Assembly: GCF_964355755.1 (NCBI RefSeq)
Contig: NC_092678.1
Location: 24,346,365 to 24,410,364, forward strand
Length of the DNA: 64,000 nucleotides
Source of the DNA: Antedon mediterranea
Lineage: Eukaryota > Echinodermata > Crinoidea > Comatulida > Antedonidae
Direction of reading: 5' to 3'
Shown here piece by piece: positions 46,223 through 60,300 of this stretch. A model generated the notes under the pieces. It saw nothing but the letters and a program-made list of their open reading frames with translations, was not told the origin of the DNA and did no database searches. A program made the position numbers and the translations under genes. Numbering within the stretch: the first letter of the stretch is position 1; every line of letters starts with the position of its first letter.

Positions 46223-46364
46223 AAAGCTCTGTCTACACTATCAACTTTTTGTGACAAACAAATGTGATGTGCCCATATATGGACATGATGATGTCATATC
46301 ACTACCGTATTTGGGAATATCACTACCATATATGGGCACATCACACTCTTTTTTGTCAAATAAA
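46223..46364. mobile_element. MITE family 3, intergenic copy
   Basis: Starts AAAGCTCTGTCTACACTATC; the body has GGACATGATGATGTCATATC, CCATATATGGGCACATCACA. The right terminus after TTTTTTGTCAAA is missing. Confidence 0.8.
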
Positions 46365-46489
46365 AATTCAAATTAGTAGAAACCAGATTAGAACCAAACT
46401 ATATAATATGTTTTTACATTTTCTATCTTATTTTTTATTTTTTTTATTTATTCGACTTCTCACTAACTCAGTTAGTGAAGGATCTGGAC

Positions 46490-46796
46490 CAACAGGTGGT
46501 AAACACTTCTAAAACGGTCCAGTCCCAATTTGCACAGTGGCTGTGTGTGACAGTGGCTGTGTTTGTGTGGACTAGTACACCAGGGTAACCCCCTACTCGT
46601 CTCGAAAGATGTACTAGGTTCTTTAAAGTGCGCATGAGCTATGTGTACACTGGACCTACGGTTTATAGTCCTTATCCGAGAAGACTCGTTCTACCACCAG
46701 AACCATGGAGCGAGTGAGCCTCGAACCCTTGCCGATGTTATGTTATGGCTACTTAATTACGGTTCCACTGTCTTAACCGCTTGGCCACTCACTCGC
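46490..46796 (-). repeat. tRNA-derived SINE, minus strand
   Basis: The minus-strand head reads GAGTGAGTGGCCAAGCGGTT (A box, Leu/Ser-like) and AAGGGTTCGAGGC (B box). The following body includes AGAACGAGTCTTCTCGG, GCGCACTTTAAAGAACC and GTTACCCTGGTGTAC. Stems are mismatched, so it is not a tRNA gene. The body may be a conserved SINE core, which I could not identify. Confidence 0.6.
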
Positions 46797-48837
46797 AAAT
46801 CAATCTAAATATTAAAAATTAATTTAGTTTTTCCCTCTAAATATTGTGTAACATATTGTAACAGGACGAGATGACCATGACATGTTAGATTAGAAATAAA
46901 AAGATTAAATTTAGTACAAAATATAAAATGACTTTTTGATAATCGTTACCCACATGGCGGCGATACTATTGGAGTCGCAGTAGGTGGACATGTCAGATAA
47001 AATTTGATTTTTTAAAATAGATGTATTTCAGATTCGAAGGAAGGAAGCTTAGCGTTGATGGATGTGTACTTAATTATTATATTGTATTACGGACGGAGAA
47101 ATAGAGTGCACTAGTGTGTGATTGAGTTTTAGGACTTAGTTTTAGGACTTAGTTCTTAAGTATCGAGGCTTAGATTATATAAAAACAAAATAAAGCAAAT
47201 TAAATTAAATTATTAAAAAAAGTTTATCTGTCTTTGTAATTAAATAAGCAAACAAAATATATATAACAAAATTTTAAAACTTTACAGAAATAATAAAATT
47301 AGGCTTATCATCACATCATCAAATTTTATAAAATTTAAAAAAAAAAGTAAAAGCATGAAGACAGAGTTTACAGTGTTGTAAATTCATTCAGACATTTAAA
47401 TCTATGAAAAAATATATTTTTAGAAAATGCCTGAACATTAATAAATTCAACTGGAAATGAATTTTTACTAATAAGCACTCAACTGTCGTTATCATGGAAT
47501 GGAACACTTCCCATAATTCCACAGGATTGGGAGATTCATTACACAACTTTTCCATCAATTCCTTTGATATGTAATCTTGCAACACTTTCAAGGGGGTTGT
47601 TTTTTTCCCAAAACGAAGAAATAAATTGAAGGATATTAATTTTGAAAGCTACAATATTGAACCGAATGAATTCATTTCCCATTGGAAATGTATAAACATG
47701 ATTTTATTTCTGCTGAGTTTTGGTTTCATTACGAATAAGTTACATTTTTTATTATTAAGCTGATTGAATTTTATAATTTGAAGATAATTTTAAAACTATT
47801 TCTTAGTTTGTTAAAAAACAACCCCCTTGAAGGTGAGAAATTGGTCAGATATTTTTCCCTACCAAATAGGGAAATAATCGAGCAGATGTCATAACATGCT
47901 TTCATATTATGGGTTTTTTTTTCAAGTATGCCACTCCCTATGGTCATATCCTTATCCTTATATCTGCCTAAATCCTTTAATATCCTTACAAAATATTTGT
48001 GGTACACCATGTTATTCTTAAAAAGCAAAATACAATTTGTTTCCATTTTTTGGAATCATATGTGCACAGCAAATCTTATTTCAGCAGTGTTCCTTGCCAC
48101 TAAAACCTCTAACAATAGTTTTTACAAGTATCATTGTATATGGGATTGGTAGGAATAGATATTATGAGAGATATTCCTAAAAGTACAGTATATGCAGTCA
48201 TTATGTTTTGTATACTATATTCAACTCCTCTAATACCAGACTCTCTTGTTATTTGTTTGCATAGCTATCCTTATTATTGGGGACATTTCGCCGTCATTGA
48301 CATTATGTTGACATAGCACAACAACGAGAGACATTAATTTTGATGAGAAGGTCATGGAACACTAATTAATTAAAAAAAACTAAAAACCTAAAACCTGAAA
48401 ACTGGAAACTCTCAAAACTAGACTTTTCTTGTGGTTCAAAGGTTTAAAATTGAATTAATTAGTTTCAGTGGAATTAATAACATGAAAAAATGTTTCACTT
48501 TCGCGTCTTAAGTATTTTAATAATTAATAGTAGTTTGTACAGAATTATATAAAATAAAGAAACGAAATATTGTGCATTTAAAGTGTATATTTCACACATA
48601 ATTTGTCTTTTAATCTTATCAGTTAAAATACTATAAATCTGTCGTGGTTTATATCATAAACCACGCCGGAACCTTTCTCAATTGTAATTCAATTATTGAT
48701 CACAGCTCTACTACGAGACATTCCTTAGTATTAAATCCTCTAATGAAACTATCGTCAGTTTTAGTAGGAAGGAAGTGTACTCTACACTGCTAAACTCTGA
48801 CAAACAAATTTAGCATGGCAATCGTTGAATGAACGTC

Positions 48838-48990
48838 ATGACCGTGCTAACGTTGTCCTTTTGATATCTGACTTTAGAAGAGTGACCAATGAAGTTTGAC
48901 CGTCCTTACTTTGTCCTTTTGATATCTGACTGTGGAAGAGTGACCAATGAAGTTTGACTGTGCTTAGTTCTCCTTTTGATATCTAAACAG
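48838..48990 (+). repeat. three diverged copies of a roughly 65-bp unit
   Basis: GTCCTTTTGATATCTGACT...AGAGTGACCAATGAAGTTTG recurs three times, the last copy shortened. From 46797 to 49825 I see no gene; a short hairpin GTGGTTTATATCATAAACCAC lies at about 48644-48664. Confidence 0.7.
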
Positions 48991-49825
48991 TAACCAATTA
49001 AAAATGTCCTTTTCAAACTGATTTCATTATGCAAACTTTGTGAATTGTTATTTTTTGGAATACTTACTCATTCAATCGGATTGTCTCTTATTACTGGAAA
49101 TATTTTCTATTGGAACTACAGTATCTACTAAATTCTCTTTGGTGATTTTGTAAATTTGCGGTGAGTACAAAACGATACTTATTTGATAAATACCTCTTTT
49201 TATTTTGAAATGTATATAACTAATATGTAATTGGTTTTTTAAAGATTTAGAGTTTCATAGTATTATAATTAATAGTTCCTTAGGTATAATAATTCCACGT
49301 CCCTTGTATGTGAAATTTGTCTTAATTTGAAAGGTGAACAACTATAATGGTATAGTTTATTTTGGATATATTTTTTAGTTTGAACAACCATAACGATACA
49401 TTTTTCCAATTACGGACCTGGGAGAAGGTAAAAAATGACTAACATCATCCAAGAAACTGTCCCACTTTCCTGATGGGTCCCCTTTCTTACTGGGTCCCCC
49501 TTTCCTGATGAGTCTCCCTATAAATATCGCTATTGTGTCATCATCAGTCAGTGTTTGACAAGAACAATGAATTGACTGAAGTTGTATAAAAATGAAAGTA
49601 CTATAATATTGCTACTAGCGACACACATGTTACATCTCCTTACGGGATATAAACAATTAAGTTTAACTTAAGTTTAAGCTTTCTAAGTTCAGAATTCTTG
49701 TTTTAATTTTTAGAGACATTTCTTAACACAATTATAAAATGTTTTAAATAAAATGGTGAAATACTAGATTGTTGATTTCATTGTAATGAAGCATAGCTTA
49801 TCATCTCTTTTGTGTATGATAAACA

Positions 49826-49890
49826 GGATTTGAACTTGCAACCTCTTGTTTACAGGGTGAGTAACATAGTGATGATACCACTGGACCACA
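49826..49890 (-). repeat. tRNA-like SINE head, related to 5571-5636
   Basis: On the minus strand TGGTCCAGTGGTATCATCAC, CTCACCCTGTAAACAAGAGG and AAGTTCAAATCC align with the plus-strand relic at 5571. Confidence 0.55.
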
Positions 49891-50512
49891 TTTATACTTA
49901 GATTTCAAACCCAGACTGGTTTCAAAGAGTAGATTGTTACAAGGGTATGTTGATCTTGTTCCAAGTTTACATGACTGCAAAGTGGAAATAATATATAGGG
50001 CAGTTGAAGAACAAAATCCACTGTCATAAAAAAAATTTTAATACCGTAATGTCACGGTTGATTGCATTTAAAACATCTGCTTGCAATAATTTAAAATGAA
50101 ATCTAATTATAATAAATAATAATTATGATATTATCACCATAATAATTATGTAGTCTTATTCAAGTTTGATGAAATTTTAAATATTTTTTCTTATTTTCAA
50201 GGAAACTTCTAAATGAAGAATGACAGCAATTGACCCGATTTTAAGCTATTATGTAAATTTTTAATTATTAAAAGTGAAATTTGTTTCAAGTCAAGAAATT
50301 ACAAACAGATGAAATGAAACTTGAATTCATGAATGAATTTGAAAGTTGTCTTAATTATTTGAAAACATGACCTGACAAAAGTTATGTTGTAATGTAGGCC
50401 TTAAAAATATAAACTCATCAATAAATGTATTTAAATGAATGACAGATACAATGAAGAAAGAAAGAAATTAGTTAAAGGATGAGGTCATGAGGTGGTTATC
50501 CGAATGATTGTA

Positions 50513-50583
50513 AAATCAAAACAGTACTGGGTATGATCAACTAGCGTTCTTGTCACCAACTAGTCATCCATTCATAGAAAGTA
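50513..50583 (+). repeat. paralogous empty site of the 51060 transposon insertion
   Basis: AATCAAAACAGTACTGGGTATGATC followed by AACTAG...CATCCATTCATAGAA matches the two flanks of the 51060-51466 element joined together, with one copy of the target sequence. Around it is a diverged local repeat with many AATGAATGAA motifs (50420-50700). Confidence 0.7.
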
Positions 50584-51059
50584 CTGATGTAGCAGACTAT
50601 CGTATGAATGAGTGAATAAAGAAAGAAATTAGTAAATGAATGAAAATGAAGAGTATATAGACCGGCAAGAAATGAAAAACATGTGAATGAATGAACTGTC
50701 AGGTCACTCGTTGCATTCCCCTGTCTGTTAAGTGTTATCTACATCATTCACAAATAACTATCTTCTGATTAAATATTCTTATCGTTTGAGTGACATTCTT
50801 ATCTTAAGCACACATGCTTATCTACAATCTACTAGTAAATTCAATAATAGATGTTGTGTTGAATGTACAGTAGTAAAGAGAAAGATCACCAACTCGTCTA
50901 CAAACACAGCTCTATCAAACCATAGAGATATTATAACATCTCTATGATCAAACAATACTAATAAGGTGTCTAGGTGTTTTACAATTCCCGTTCCCGTTCA
51001 AATAACATTGTGAGGTAAATTCCCGATTGATCGTAATCAAAACGGTACTGGGTATGGTC

Positions 51060-51466
51060 AAAGAACTTATAACACAAGAATCTCCTGTTCTTCAATTTGC
51101 ATTCAAAACACAGTATCGGAAGTACAGGGTTAAAAGGTCAAACTGGGCGACGCCATTTCACAGCATGGAGCAGCGCCCCCTCCAAACTAGGAAGTCAATT
51201 ACTCTACCCCCCTAGAGTATTAGCAGATCCCCTCTATGATTTTGACTTTCTAATTTGATGCGGGCGCCCTACTCCTCAGTCAATTACTCTATCCCCCCTA
51301 GAGCATTAGCAGATCCCCTCTATGATTTTGACTTTCTAATTTGATGCGGGCGCCCTACTCCATGGCTCACAATGGCGGCAACCATAGCCCTATTCTATCC
51401 CACAATGCCTTTCAAAATTGTTACGCGCTTCGGACGAACAGGAGATTCTTGTGTTATAAGTTCTTT
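51060..51466. mobile_element. Mutator-like MITE with 9-bp target duplication
   Basis: The ends at 51060-51090 and 51436-51466 are perfect 31-bp inverted repeats (AAAGAACTTATAACACAAGA... outward). GGTATGGTC occurs immediately left (51051-51059) and right (51467-51475), a 9-bp target duplication typical of MULEs. The body has an 85-bp direct repeat (51193 and 51278, GTCAATTACTCTA...GGGCGCCCTACTCC). No transposase. Confidence 0.9.
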
Positions 51467-51475
51467 GGTATGGTC

Positions 51476-52915
51476 TACTAGATTTTCTGCTCCCAACCAG
51501 TACATCCATTCATAGAAGCCTTTTAAATATAGAGGCAGTTTTTATTCAAAGAATTTTTAAATTATCATTATGCATTTAATCTGCAACCATTTAAAAAAAT
51601 TATATAATTTAAAAATAATTAAATTTAATCCTTGAATTAGTCATCACATTAGTTATTATGATTATTAAAATCAAAACATTCTTGGTTTTTTATATCACTT
51701 TTATTTAAATGTTTCCGTTATTTCTTTATAAAACACAAAAATATAAAATACAAGTTTGTTCATCTTTACTCTGATTTTGTGGAATTCATGAGATACAGTA
51801 GTTTTTTTTAACATATAAATAATTACAAAGTTACTAATCCTTGAGATGTCATTAAAATTTAATTATAATACATTGAAAATTGTAGAAGTTTTGCAATTGC
51901 TTTTTCTCCTTAAAAACCCCAATAATAAAGGGTGTGCGAAAATAAAGGTTATTAACAGCACTTACAATAATTATTTAAAATGAGAATGTTCGTTGTACTG
52001 GCCTTGTAATTTGTACTATTCGTAGAGAATACTTCCCCTCTACTAATTTAATCAATCCTCTAACTTTAACTTCAACTTCCTTTCCAGTCAAGTTTATAGA
52101 CTTTTTAAAATACGTAAGCCTAGTTTAAAAAAAGCAGTGCTATCCACTATTAGTTATTGCCTTGATGATTATTATATCATTATAGGACTAGAGGCTAGGC
52201 CTATTATTCTATAATAGGCCTACAGTATCTATCTAAAATTATGATGATCTGATTGATGATGAGGAAGATTTTATTTTTTGGTTTTATTTTCAGCAAATAA
52301 TTAGATGGTCCAGTAAATGATGTAGGGAGGTGAATGGCCAACCCTAGCCTTAGGTTAGTAAGTTTATGTAGGCCTACTCTACATTACTTTGGCTAGGCCT
52401 AGAGAATAGATGTCAACAGAGCAGGCCTCTAGCCCCTCTGGTGGTCCTGGACCTGGACGTAGCTAGCCTAGCCCAACCCAAGGCCTAACTTAGGCTTAAA
52501 TTTGACGATTTAACACAAAAAAATATATGTTATGCTTTATCAGTTGGAAAATATGTATTATTAGCGAGATAAAGAAAATACTCACGTTCTCAAACTGTTA
52601 TTTTAATAAAGATTTATCAAAAATCTTACACGTTCGATGAATAAAATTGTTATGTTTATGTTGTGTTGCCCCCTCTTGCGGTACAGTTCGGATGATTAGA
52701 CTCCTTTTAATTTTGTTGAAAAAAAGAAAAAAGGGCAGTATCATGTCTGCTGCCCCCAATGAATCAGAACGAGATTTGACTCCTCAGTGGGTAGAAGTAC
52801 TTTTTTTTGTCAGGAAGCTAGAAAATAGAGATTTATTTAATTAAAATTCACCTTTTCCTAATAAAACTGTATTGATGAAATAGTGATACGTTTATTATTA
52901 AAGATACCGGGACAG
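51476..52915. other. no coding gene; possible first exon of the Ig-FN3 gene
   Basis: AT-rich with TAGGCCTA-type motifs near 52200-52490. A strong donor CCGGGACAG/GTAAGT ends a possible leader exon at 52915, consistent with the acceptor at 54268. A 33-codon frame (52743-52841, MSAAPNESERDLTPQWVEVL) lies in that possible leader and may be an upstream ORF or chance. Confidence 0.35.
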
Positions 52916-54364
52916 GTAAGTCTGTTAATATTTTACTCAAGCGTATTCAATGATTGGTTTTAACGTTGAAAAAAAAGATGGGTTTGGTTATTGTGTCCTG
53001 TGCTCTCAAATTACGATGGCAACATTGATGATTTTGTACCTGAACAACGTGGGGTGTAGCCGGTAGAGTACACCTTAAAATACTGAAATGTCCTACTACT
53101 GGGCTAGGCCTAGCATTTTTGTTTGTTTTACCACATAATTTATTTATGATAATGAGGTTATCTGTTAATAATAGTTCATTTATAATTAATTGATCAGACT
53201 GTGTTGGAATTGAATGTTTAATAATAATTGTATTTATAATTTTGATTTTAGTATTTAGGACATTAAAAAAATATTAGGCTAGGCTAGTTACTAATTAGGG
53301 TCTAATTTATTTTTATTAATCAATTACAGTATGTACTCTAGACATAGACCAGAATATACAGTATGCTTAGCCTAACTCTAGGCCTTATAATATGTAAAAA
53401 TATTTGATTGAAATATTGCTGTTTACAACCATCAAAGTATGCATAATAAAGTTGTAAATATTTAAAGACAAAGAGTTCACGCAACGTTTCAGTTTTAAGT
53501 GGAGAAACTAAAATTAACTTTGAAATTGTGCTAAATGTTCTTATGGGATTTGTATATTTAAACCTAGAGGTTAAGGACAACCGTGGATATTACGTTATTG
53601 AATTTTTAAACCATCTGCATAAATAAAATACAACATTTCATGAATTTTTAATTCAGGATTGATTAAACTAGATTCAATATTATTGTGAATTTAGAAAGAT
53701 TGTTTAAATCAGAACAATATTTTAGGATCAGTGTTTGTTTATTCTTTGTGTAAAATAGTCAATTATTGACTGACTGTAGGCTAGACCTACTTAATTAAAT
53801 ACTGCAATTTTTTAGTTTATCACAGACCTGCTGCTAGTGTATAAAATTTTGTTATGCTAATGTTACTTATTCATTTATTCAATCTTATTCATAGTACAGT
53901 TAATTTTGTTCTTTTTTCTATTGGAGATTTCTTGTACAGAAGCCAGCATTAAAGAAGACCAGTCCTTTTTTCTAGTCTACTGATACTGATAGTGTTCAGT
54001 ACAGTACAGTAGGTTATTGAAAAAACAAAACAATTGTACAGACAGTATAACCACCCTGTTGTATAACCACCCTGTTGTATTGCTTTCATTTTCCACTATT
54101 TGAATTGAAGTGGATGATCTATTATTACATGTTTTGTTTCATATTGGTGGTCATAATTGATGCTTCTTCACTAAGGGCTGAGCTACAAGTTTGTACAAAT
54201 TTCCCAATAACCATTAAATATATCACCATTTCCTTTACATAATGCTTTTCTCTTGTTTTTATTTCCAGGTGATGACCTTGTAGAGTGGCATTTAGGGATT
54301 ATACTACTACTACTCTAGCATGTAGCCGTTCTTCTACCATACAACTAACCTATCAGCTGCTGCA

Positions 54365-57300
54365 ATGTTTTGCAATACATTAGTTCTAGGAATTATATTA
54401 ATTAAAGGTAAGTGTTGATTAATTTTAATTTGTTGTTCTGATTCTGTTAGTGCTTACTTAAAATCTGGACTTTGTCTAAGTTTTATCCGCAGTCTTGAGT
54501 TAGGGTAGACACTACAGGAAGATACACTCATCTCAGTTTAAATAAATCTATGTGGTAGAAAAGAGAATAATGTTGTTACCCAATAAAGGAGTCTATTTTG
54601 TGTCTTGCTTGCGTCTACTGTACAACTGACAAAAGGCCACCTCTCCAAAAAGAGCATCATTTACAAAAGGAAGAAATCCATTTAGCACCCCCCTATCAGA
54701 TAATGATAGTGACAATCTGTAAATTATTTTATTCAAAATAATTTGTAGTAAATTCTAGATATGTTTGCTAATATAATATTAAAGTGAGAGATAACTCAAC
54801 AGTGCTGCTCGATTAGTGCTAAATTGAGCATTTTATTTCAGAATTCTTGTTTTATGTGTGACACTGCTGTTTAATTAAGTTCAGATGCCATGCTGTTTTT
54901 TTCTGACTTTCACCGAGTAATGACAAGGAACATGTGTTTGCGCCGGAAAACTTTAATTACATTAAGAATAGGAAACTTCTTATAACACACACACATGTAC
55001 AGACATAGACACATTTGTATCGTTCAACACTAAAAATATTTCATTTTTTCATTAACCGGTTATATTACCAAGTCTTGGATATTATTACAGTATTTATTTT
55101 GTTTTTAGGATTTAAATTTAAAATGTTGACATATCTACAATACATTGACAGTAAAAATAAGATACAAGAAACAAGATTAAAATGTTTGTATCGTAGAATA
55201 AGTTTTCGATAAAATTCAGTTAATATAATAATTGTAGAGTACATCAAATATAGTAATTATGATGAGACATGTTAAAGTTAATAATACTGATTCTGGACAT
55301 ACTGTAGTAGTAAAGTATATAAAATGTTGACTTTAATCGAATTATGTTATCTGTTGACGTCCAGTCTTGGAAATGAAATAATTTACTAATAAGTGGCATT
55401 TGAATTGAATGTTAGAAGTCTGAGTTTGGTTAAAAGGGTCGATTAAATCCTGTAGTACCTTTGTAAATGGTTATAAATTGGTTAAAATCTATCAACTGTC
55501 ATCGGTTGTTTATTGTTCCGTTGTTTGTAGCATTATGGGATTTATTTACAATGTCACCAGCTCTGATTATTTCCTGAAAAAAAGGCTGTTCCTGTCTTTG
55601 TTTTACAAAGTTTCATTTTTACAACAATCTTAAATGACTTATCAAATTCAAAAATTAGCTGTTCTTTTGTTTGTTTTGTTCTGGAATTTTATTCTATGGT
55701 TTGTCCATTGATAACTCCATGATAATTTAAAAAATTATTATTAACCAATTTAGAAGAAGTACATCATTGTAACCACTATAACGTAGTCTAATTCCTCTAT
55801 GCGAAAACCCAGCATGTATAAAATAGACCTCTACCAGTAAGTCAGCATGTAAAAGTAAGAATATGCTTAAAATCTGCAGGTAAAATTTAAGCCGCTTCTT
55901 GCATGCTAAAGTAACCTTATGCAATGTATGGCTGCTAATGAGGAGCTGACTGTGATTGGTTATTGGCCTTGAACCTTTTAGTCTTAAGGTTAAGTATTGT
56001 CAGTCCACACTATACAGTTGTAAAAGTATGGAATGCAAACATGGCCAAAATACTGCACTGAATCTTCTTTTATGAGAAGTATTGAGGGATTTAGCTACTG
56101 GTGTGTGTACAGTAGGATTGATTCGAACAAAATCAGTTTTTTTTTCTGCCGGTTCTCGCAGAATATTTAAAAATTAGCTTGCCTTTACAATATGGGTACC
56201 AGCAAACAGGTTCTGTCATTTATTGAACATAAATTATGTTAATGTTAATAATTAATGTTATTTAATGTGAACATTATTGTTATATGTTACTGTATAATTT
56301 TAAGGTTTAAGGCTTACTGTACACAGTATTAATATTAAAATATAAATGTTATCATTGTTATTGTACGCAGGTGTACAGTAACTATGAATTTGTAGTTAGA
56401 TAGTTTGGTTTGAGATTATAATAACGTCTGATGTCAGCGTTAGTGATGACATGATCAATTATTGAACAGTATCAATCATACTATAATAAACAAGCAAAAT
56501 TTTAAATAAATTATTTATAAAAAAACAGTTTAATAATTCATATACTTAAGCCGATGAAAAAAACACCTCTAAACAGGTGTTAGAGTACTGTAGTAATGTA
56601 TTATGATAGAAAATTGTGAAATGCTTACTGTAGAATAAATGAAACTAGAAATAAATTGGAAAGAAAAATTAAGAATCTAAATTAATATAAAACTAGAAAG
56701 ACACTCCGAGAGTGCATACCTCCGCCTACTGTAAAATTCTCCTACATAAGATTTCTCCGGTTAAAAAAAATATATATATTTGTGTGTGTGTTAATGCTGT
56801 TTGTGATTTAGGCTAATTTCACTACAAGCATGTGTATGCGAGTTTGGTGTAATGGTTATGTAACAAGCCTTTCAATTAACAATAGCTTCAGTTGACTAAC
56901 AATAGAACAGCAACGCGAAAATCAAACGAGTGAATTTGAACAAAAATAGGTGCACATTAAATCGAATTATGTTTTTAATTTACAAATCACATAACTCTTG
57001 CCTCTTCTTGTACAAAAATGAAGTTTTTTGGACAAGTAGTTCTTGAGAAAAAGCAATTTTAGTTTACATGTTAATTAAAGACTGCTCACCGGCTTTTTAA
57101 AATTCTGCCCTATCTTTTAACACTAGCAGGTCTGAATAGTATACTAAAAAGGTGGTCCAGAATTGGGACCATGGTCCCAAATGGTCCCAAATATCTATCC
57201 GTATATTCATTTTGGTATAGATCTTGTAATTACTTTTTGAGTAATCCTGCAACAAACACAAACAGACAGACAAACCCACGCGATCGATGACATATACCTC

Positions 57301-60300
57301 TTTGGCGGAGGTAAATAATAGACCAATACAAGTGATGGCATAGTGAGTGCATTGATCAACCCTATGTACCAAATCAAGTGATGGCATAGTGAGTGCATTG
57401 ATCAACCCTATCAATCAAATTAATTTGAATTAATTGATTAATTAGGCTCATTAGATATTGATTCTAAATTCAATTGGAAGTTCTGACATTCTTTACATAA
57501 TTTGAAGCTACTGCACTTAATATCACACACAATGCATATAAGTTTATTCCAAAATGTTACTGTAGCTGATTTTAAACCAGCCTACTGGATTTAAGGCAGG
57601 TATAGACAGAATCAAATGATGGCCATACACTAGTAGTAGTAGTAAGACAGGTATAGACAGAATCAAATGATGGCCATACACTAGTAGTAGTAGTAAGACA
57701 GGTATAGACAGAATCAAATGATGGCCATACACTAGTAGTAGTAGTAGTAGTAAGACAGGTGTAGACAGAATCAAATGATGGCCATACACTAGTAGTAGTA
57801 GTAGTAAGACAGGTATAGACAGAATCAAATGATGGCCATACACTAGTAGTACAGTAGAAGTAAGACAGGTATAGACAGAATCAAATGATGGCCATACACT
57901 AGTAGTACAGTAGAAGTAAGACAGGTATAGACAGAATCAAATGATGGCCATACACTAGTAGTAGTAGTAGTAAGACAGGTATAGACAGAATCAAATGATG
58001 GCCATACACTAGTAGTAGTAGTAAGACAGGTATAGACAGAATCAAATGATGGCCATACACTAGTAGTAGTAGTAAGACAGGTATAGACAGAATCAAATGA
58101 TGGCCATACACTAGTATAGTAGTAGTAAGACAGGTATAGACAGAATCAAATGATGGCCATACACTAGTAGTAGTAGTAAGACAGGTATAGACAGAATCAA
58201 ATGATGGCCATACACTAGTATAGTAGTAGTAAGACAGGTATAGTCAGATAAACGAAAGAAAGAGCTGTTTCTTGCAAGTTCAGTTATTGCAAGAATTTTT
58301 TGTTAATGTAATGCGTCCGTATAATATGTTTTATGTTTATGCTTAGGACTACAAAGACAAGCCACTTTGGCTTCTGTGTATCTTAACCCATAAACTTTGT
58401 AAAATATTGAATATTGAATAAATGTTTTTTTTTATTTTTTTTTTAAATTTTATTCAATCAAAACCAACAGCGATAAATACCGCCACTAACAGGTTTGAAA
58501 CATAAAACAATACAACATCAAAAACGGTTAACAATAAAATACAGATAAAATATATATATAAATATAAAACATAGATTGGCATGCCATAAATAATTTCAAT
58601 TAAAACAGGTTATGCAGACTGCAGAATGTTGTTGTATTCCATTATAAAAGAAACTATTAATAACGGCGTTGTTTTCATAGGCCAAAATGTCCTTAAACTT
58701 GGAAAAAAGTGTGATGTGCCCAAATATTGGTAGTGATAGATATTCCAAATATGGTAGTGCTAGTAACTACAGTATGACATCATCATGTCCATCACAATCC
58801 AGAGAGAGCTTTTTACTGGTACAGTAGAATGAATTGGAACTGAAAATAAAATGAAAATGTGACATTAATACTGTGGATGTGATCAGTGTAGAATTGTTGC
58901 AAGCATAATGTATGTTAAGCTGTAGTTGTCTACATTGATCTTGCTTACGTAGTGTGCACTAGCAGTAGCATTTAAACAAGGCTTGTCATTATACTACGCA
59001 CTCACACAAACAATTTATTTTGAGTTTTAAGGTTAATGTCGGGTTTGGGAAGACTGCGATTGTCTCAATCAGTTGAGAATGTCTCAAGCGATTATCAACA
59101 AAGTATGGTTGAGTCTAAAAGTAGCAATTTTATCCTCTTTAAAATGAAAACAAAGTAGAGAAATGTCACGTTCACTTTGCAGTATTGTTCTGTATTGATT
59201 GGACTTGATAAGGGGTAAATTTGGTATTACACAAAAAAAGAAAACTTAGAGAGGAAATTAGGAACACAGTGCTAAAGGCTAAACTATCATTTAAGGCAAT
59301 ACATTAAGTATCAGTGACTTTTTCACAAACGCCTTGTATCTTTTTTGTTGTGAAAAAAATGTTTACATTAGATACAATAATCAACAATGTACTTGGACAA
59401 TTATACCCACCCATTATGCACTGTACCATATATTTATTGAAGCTACACCTTTACAACACGTTCATTCACGGTGTGTTCTTACATTACAAATAAATATACA
59501 ATAGACAACAAACAGATAATTGTTTGAGTGTGGGGTGTATGATAATTTTATGGTTTACCACTTCAATAGCATGGTGTTACTGTTAGTAATTTGGGCTTTA
59601 AAAAATGGTACCAATAAGAAGTAGACAGACTGACAACCGAAGCTGAACAGTAAGATGTTCTGTCAGCAAATTGTCATTATCTTTAAGTAATAAGACACTG
59701 AGTCACGTTGAGATATTCTGGATTATTATTATAATTTATTAGTAATAACGAAAAATCTTCCTTAAAGATTTGCCGTGTTGTGTTGTAATCCATTTTTTAA
59801 GAACGTTTCTTGTGAATGAACTTAAGTTATTGGGTAATTGTAAATTCAAGGGTAACCATGGGGACCATGTCAACAAGCTGTCATATAATGGAGCAAAATC
59901 TAAGGTCCTGTTCAGACGGGTTGAAAATTACAGCTTATTCCCGATGTGCGGTCGCGGGCGGCAATTAACTTTCGCCCTATGCTAAAAAAATTGAGGCAAA
60001 AAGTTCAACATACTGGCCACAAGGTAAATCAAACAAAATTATATTAAAGGGTATATTTGACAATATTTCCTTTTTCTCCCCATCACATTACAATCATTTA
60101 TATTAATGCATGTCTTATTATGGTGATGGTGATGTACTGTAATTGCTGATGTAAATTCTTCATAAAATGTTTCAAACGTGCATTTTTAACTAAAAAGTGG
60201 CATTTAAAATGATGAATTGATTCTTGCTTGCACAAGTGTTAATTCATGTGCTGAAATATTCACTTTTGAATATGTAATGAAATTTATATTATCTTGCTTT

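Noticed and set aside
48644-48664. Hairpin GTGGTTTATATCATAAACCAC
   Set aside because: An isolated short palindrome with no gene, terminator or repeat partner in the window.
52743-52841. 33-codon frame MSAAPNESERDLTPQWVEVL as a small protein
   Set aside because: No conservation evidence; it may be an upstream ORF of the Ig-FN3 leader. Kept only as a note.
57544-58111. Minus-strand frames with repeated [14 protein letters not shown]
   Set aside because: Product of the minisatellite; no start context, no splice context and no homology.
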